A stretch of DNA of 7,963 nucleotides from Deltaproteobacteria bacterium (GTDB taxonomy: Bacteria; Desulfobacterota_D; UBA1144; Nemesobacterales; N074bin48). Under the pieces are notes generated by a model that saw nothing but the letters and a program-made list of their open reading frames with translations, made no database searches and was not told the DNA's origin. Shown piece by piece: positions 5,459 to 7,963 of this stretch (within the stretch, counting starts at the first letter, position 1; each line of letters begins with the position of its first letter). Where the stretch lies: positions 1 to 7,963 of the forward strand of contig SMWS01000035.1 of assembly GCA_004356685.1 (NCBI GenBank). The letters run 5' to 3'. Position numbers and translations under genes: made by a program.

Positions 5459-5970
5459 AGCTCACCGTGCCTTTCAAGCTCGATCTTGCATGATAGGCAA
5501 AGCTTGGCAAATGGCATAACTTTTAGCCTGTCTTCCCCAATCTCATCCATACAGTTATCACATTCACCATATCCACCCTCTTCAATCCTCTTTAGGGCTT
5601 CATCTATCTGAACAAGCTTAGCGCGCTCTCTGTCTGTAAACGTCAAGGCAAGCTCACGATCTCTGTCATTGGAAGCATGGTCGTAGAAATCTCCCACATC
5701 GTTCTTTAGATAATCAGATTCGTCTTTAATTGATTGAACTACACCCTGCAACAGCTCTTTTTTCATTTGGAACAACATTTCTTTGATCTTGTCTCTCCAG
5801 CCCGAAGCTTTTGTTTTCTTCTGTGTTTTGCTCTTAGAAGACGAAGCATCTGGTTTTGTTTTAGAATTTACCTTAGAACTCTTTTTTGAAGCAGCGCCTT
5901 GTTCATTGTTCTTTGAACTGCCTTTTGTTTGCTTTTCGTCTTCAGTATCTGTTTTTTTCTGTCTGACCAT
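5455..5970 (-). CDS. Second DksA/TraR-family zinc-finger protein with Lys/Ser-rich tail
   Basis: This 171-residue protein has two parts. Residues 1-57 are low-complexity and rich in Lys, Ser and Thr, probably disordered. Residues 58-171 are a DksA/TraR module: a coiled coil (WRDKIKEMLFQMKKELLQ...), an acidic tip with DFYDHA (94-99) that keeps the DxxDxA pattern, DRDRELAL, then EGGYGECDNC and LCLSCK. The zinc ligands are Cys137, Cys140, Cys158 and Cys161. The conserved tip and finger suggest RNA polymerase binding, as for DksA; the tail could contact nucleic acid. I chose ATG 5970, which has AGAGA seven bases upstream. A TTG at 5997 in frame would add nine residues. The module is only loosely similar to the DksA at 3897-4259, so this is a paralogue rather than a recent duplicate. 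Confidence 0.85.
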   Translation of the reverse strand: MVRQKKTDTEDEKQTKGSSKNNEQGAASKKSSKVNSKTKPDASSSKSKTQKKTKASGWRDKIKEMLFQMKKELLQGVVQSIKDESDYLKNDVGDFYDHASNDRDRELALTFTDRERAKLVQIDEALKRIEEGGYGECDNCMDEIGEDRLKVMPFAKLCLSCKIELERHGEL

Positions 5971-6011
5971 ATATGTGTCTCTATAATAAATTCTCAAAAA
6001 TTAAGTCTATT

Positions 6012-6039
6012 AAGATAAGCAGGCAATTATTTTTGTCAA
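6012..6039 (-). promoter_or_regulatory. Candidate promoter of the second dksA-like gene
   Basis: On the minus strand a perfect TTGACA (6039-6034), a 16-base spacer and TATCTT (6017-6012). The leader to ATG 5970 would be about 35 bases. A short inverted repeat, TCAAG/CTTGA (6036-6049), overlaps the -35 and could be fortuitous. Confidence 0.45.
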
Positions 6040-6108
6040 GTATTCTTGATTACTATACTTTTGGCGTAATAAGCATTATTTTTTTATTTTTAAAATTTAA
6101 ATCAAATG

Positions 6109-6117
6109 TGATATTAT
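6109..6117 (+). promoter_or_regulatory. Candidate extended -10 for the symporter gene
   Basis: TGATATTAT is an extended -10 without a good -35 in the AT-rich run before it. It would give a leader of about 50 bases. An alternative is TTGTCA at 6033-6038 with TATACT at 6054-6059, but its spacer is only 15 bases. Neither is decisive. Confidence 0.3.
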
Positions 6118-6173
6118 GAGTACAATTCAGATTAATTTGGCACCAGCTATTTTTTAACGCACGGCTGATTCTT

Positions 6174-7718
6174 ATGAGTATTAATCCTAACCGCAAGAGA
6201 GAGTTATGGAACTCTAAAACAGGACTTATTCTAGCTATGGCTGGAAACGCTATCGGCCTTGGTAACTTCCTGCGCTTTCCCGTACAGGCAGCTGAAAACG
6301 GCGGCGGCGCATTTATGATTCCCTATATTATCTCATTCTTTATTATTGGAATACCAATAATGTGGATAGAATGGGCGATGGGAAGATATGGCGGATCAAA
6401 AGGCCACGGGACAACACCATCAATATTTGCACTATTCTGGAATCACCCTGCGGCAAAAGTAATCGGAGTATTGGGACTGTGGATCCCGCTTATAGTATCA
6501 ATATATTATATCTATATAGAATCCTGGGCTCTGGGATATTCGCTCCATTTCTTACTGGGTTCTAGTCCTGAAATAGTAAGCGGAAATGTTACAAATGTAG
6601 ATAGTTATGTAAAACCTTTTAGTGACTTTCTGGGAACATATGTAGGCTCTGGTGATTCTGTATTTTTAAGACCATCTTCTATGGCTTATATAGCATTTGC
6701 TTTAACTGTCGTTATAAACTTTGTGATACTTCTAAAAGGAATTAGCAGGGGCATAGAAATATTTGTGAAGTTTGCTTTACCTACTCTTTTTATTCTATCA
6801 ATAATACTTTTAGTTCGTGTCCTTACACTGGAAACTCCTCACGGAAATGCCATTGAAGGTCTAAACTTCTTATGGACCCCGGATTTCCAGGCTCTAAAAA
6901 ATCCACATGTATGGATAGCAGCAGCTGGTCAGATGTTTTTTACATTAAGCTTGGGGTTTGGTGCAATAATAACCTACGCCTCGTATATAAAACATAATCA
7001 AGATATAACTTTAAGTGCTCTTACATCGGCCACAGTAAATGAAACCGTAGAAGTAGTGATTGGTGGATCAATTGCGATACCCGCAGCGGTAGCTTTTTTT
7101 GGTATTACGGGTGCGGTAGCAATTGCACAATCCGGAGCGTTTAATCTGGGATTTATCAGTGTACCCGCAATATTTGCTGCTATGCCATTTGGAAACTTTT
7201 TTGGATTTTTGTGGTTCTTTTTACTTTTCATTGCGGGGTTAACTTCGTCAGTTGCTATTACCCAGCCGGTAATTGCTTTCTTCCAGGATGAATTTTTCTA
7301 TACCAGGATAAAATCTATTGTTCTTACTTATATTATCATTCTTATTAGTGTACTCATGGTTATTTTTGTCGATAAAACTATTGATGAATGGGACTTTTGG
7401 GCAGGAACAATTGGTCTAGTGGTACTCGGACTTTTTGAAATTATTATTTTCATGTGGATATTTGGAGGGGACAAAGCTTGGGAGGAAATAAACAGGCATG
7501 GACTGATAAAAGTGCCTAAAATATTTTATTATATAATGAGGTATGTTACTCCAGTATTTTTACTTTTATTAATATCATTCTGGGGTTATGATTTTCTGCC
7601 TAAAATACTTAACCAAAGTTCGTGGAATATTTGGGTCTCCAGACTTTATATATTAGGACTGTTTATATTTCTAACGTTTTTAGTGTTTAAATCTGATGCT
7701 AAAAGGAGGAAAATTTAA
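6174..7718 (+). CDS. LeuT-type sodium/amino-acid symporter (NSS/SNF family)
   Basis: This 514-residue, 12-helix inner-membrane carrier is very like Aquifex LeuT along its whole length (compared from memory). Sodium- and substrate-site residues of LeuT map here as: Gly24, Asn25, Ala26, Asn31 (GNAIGLGN, helix 1); Val108 and Tyr112 (helix 3); Phe256, Thr257, Ser259, Phe262 (FFTLSLGF, helix 6); Asn289 (helix 7); Ala354, Thr357, Ser358, Ile362 (helix 8). The extracellular gate pair is Arg34 and Asp407. Glu293 matches LeuT Glu290, which replaces the chloride-site serine of animal relatives, so transport is expected to be chloride-independent. A small hydrophobic amino acid such as Leu or Ala is the likely substrate. 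The only change noticed in the compared pocket is Ile27 for Val23. No clear Shine-Dalgarno precedes ATG 6174. The gene is followed without a gap by a small-subunit gene. Confidence 0.96.
   Translation: MSINPNRKRELWNSKTGLILAMAGNAIGLGNFLRFPVQAAENGGGAFMIPYIISFFIIGIPIMWIEWAMGRYGGSKGHGTTPSIFALFWNHPAAKVIGVLGLWIPLIVSIYYIYIESWALGYSLHFLLGSSPEIVSGNVTNVDSYVKPFSDFLGTYVGSGDSVFLRPSSMAYIAFALTVVINFVILLKGISRGIEIFVKFALPTLFILSIILLVRVLTLETPHGNAIEGLNFLWTPDFQALKNPHVWIAAAGQMFFTLSLGFGAIITYASYIKHNQDITLSALTSATVNETVEVVIGGSIAIPAAVAFFGITGAVAIAQSGAFNLGFISVPAIFAAMPFGNFFGFLWFFLLFIAGLTSSVAITQPVIAFFQDEFFYTRIKSIVLTYIIILISVLMVIFVDKTIDEWDFWAGTIGLVVLGLFEIIIFMWIFGGDKAWEEINRHGLIKVPKIFYYIMRYVTPVFLLLLISFWGYDFLPKILNQSSWNIWVSRLYILGLFIFLTFLVFKSDAKRRKI
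7704..7709 (+). promoter_or_regulatory. Strong Shine-Dalgarno for the small subunit gene
   Basis: AGGAGG lies inside the last codons of the symporter gene, nine bases before the TTG at 7719. It is the best ribosome-binding site in the window and the main evidence that translation restarts there. Confidence 0.85.
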
Positions 7719-7820
7719 TTGGAAATTACCGCAATTATTTTTATGCTTATGTCTTGGGGATTTATTTTTGGCCTCCTATCTTTCTGCCTGATCAAATTAC
7801 TCAAATCAATAAAAAACTGA
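7719..7820 (+). CDS. MetS-type small subunit of the NSS transporter
   Basis: This 33-residue protein begins at a TTG directly after the symporter TAA, with a perfect AGGAGG nine bases upstream. It has one hydrophobic helix (about residues 3-25, including FMLMSWGFIFGLLSF) and a basic cytoplasmic end (IKLLKSIKN). Size, the single helix with a central WG, the basic tail and the position right behind an NSS carrier match the MetS-type small subunits, first described with the methionine/alanine carrier MetP of Corynebacterium glutamicum, where both parts are needed for uptake. It probably associates with the LeuT-type carrier in the membrane. The hydrophobic reading does not overlap a better candidate on the same strand. 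Family assignment rests on pattern and context only. Confidence 0.82.
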   Translation: MEITAIIFMLMSWGFIFGLLSFCLIKLLKSIKN

Positions 7821-7836
7821 AAACAGATAATATTGC

Positions 7837-7859
7837 AAAAGAAATGATTATTTCTTTTT
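7837..7859 (+). terminator. Possible weak terminator hairpin after the transporter operon
   Basis: AAAAGAAAT (7837-7845) pairs perfectly over nine bases with ATTTCTTTT (7850-7858) around a GATT loop, and the 3' arm runs into a stretch of five T. It begins 16 bases after the small-subunit stop. Only one GC pair stabilises the stem, so termination would be weak. Confidence 0.35.
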
Positions 7860-7957
7860 ATATAACTGCTTTTCCCACTTTTTCTGATTTTGACTTGCCT
7901 CCTGCACAGCCGGAATATACGCAGTAGCAAAAACCATTAATTTATTAAAGAGACTGA

Positions 7958-7963
7958 ATGGAA
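7958..7963 (+). CDS. Possible start of the next gene, cut by the window edge
   Basis: An ATG followed by GAA closes the window, with AAAGAG five bases upstream as a possible Shine-Dalgarno. Two codons are not enough to identify a product, so this is only a marker for where a downstream gene may begin. Confidence 0.25.

Noticed and set aside
5971..5997. TTG start at 5997 for the second DksA-like protein
   Set aside because: The ATG at 5970 has a better-placed AGAGA, and the nine extra residues add nothing family-like.
7890..7919. TTGACT followed by AATATA as a promoter for the gene beyond the window
   Set aside because: The -10 is poor and the downstream gene cannot be identified, so the match is not better than chance in AT-rich DNA.
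7703..7927. Open frame overlapping the small-subunit gene on the plus strand, with a 27-codon ATG version at 7844-7927
   Set aside because: It has no Shine-Dalgarno and no recognisable motif. The overlapping frame at 7719 has a perfect ribosome-binding site and a known-type protein, and the ATG at 7844 sits inside a hairpin.
7715..7930. Minus-strand open frame of 71 codons antisense to the small-subunit gene
   Set aside because: It lies opposite the well-supported small gene, has no family resemblance, and its codons look like antisense of AT-rich sequence.

Overview
The window looks like chromosomal DNA of an AT-rich Gram-negative bacterium. It encodes an outer-membrane assembly lipoprotein (BamD type), two DksA/TraR-family RNA polymerase-binding proteins and the end of MqnC from the futalosine route to menaquinone. 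BamD plus DksA plus futalosine menaquinone would fit a deltaproteobacterium-like or related deep-branching Gram-negative lineage. That is inference; nothing here fixes the taxonomy. The coding content is mostly housekeeping, with one small accessory module and one repeat-rich spacer.

Layout. 1-414 (+) is the C-terminal end of mqnC. It converges on a minus-strand toxin-antitoxin pair (toxin 743-1069, antitoxin 424-741, one base apart). 1070-1512 carries no gene; it holds the TA promoter/operator region and four separate inverted repeats. 1513-2529 (-) is obg/cgtA. It diverges from bamD (2597-3370, +), which is followed by a second putative lipoprotein with an NTF2-like domain (about 3399-3893, +). 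3897-4259 (-) is a canonical-looking DksA. It is divergent from mtnA (4418-5458, +). mtnA shares a palindromic TTAA stop with a second DksA/TraR-like gene that has a Lys/Ser-rich N-terminal tail (5455-5970, -). The last unit is a LeuT-type Na+/amino-acid symporter (6174-7718, +), followed immediately by an unlisted 33-residue single-helix protein (7719-7820) that fits the MetS-type small subunit of NSS transporters.

How it works together. Strands alternate almost gene by gene, and convergent neighbours are packed to within 3-9 bases or overlap, so transcription control must lie in the short divergent spacers. Two of these spacers (dksA/mtnA and second dksA/symporter) contain a near-palindromic TTGWCAA box that can be read as a -35 element on both strands. 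The most interesting points are the small gene behind the LeuT-type symporter, a 24-bp tandem triplication of the bamD C-terminus in which every copy ends on a stop codon, the shared -35 boxes, and the nest of inverted repeats between the TA pair and obg. I found no CRISPR array, tRNA, rRNA, insertion sequence or prophage. I see no clear new multi-gene system.
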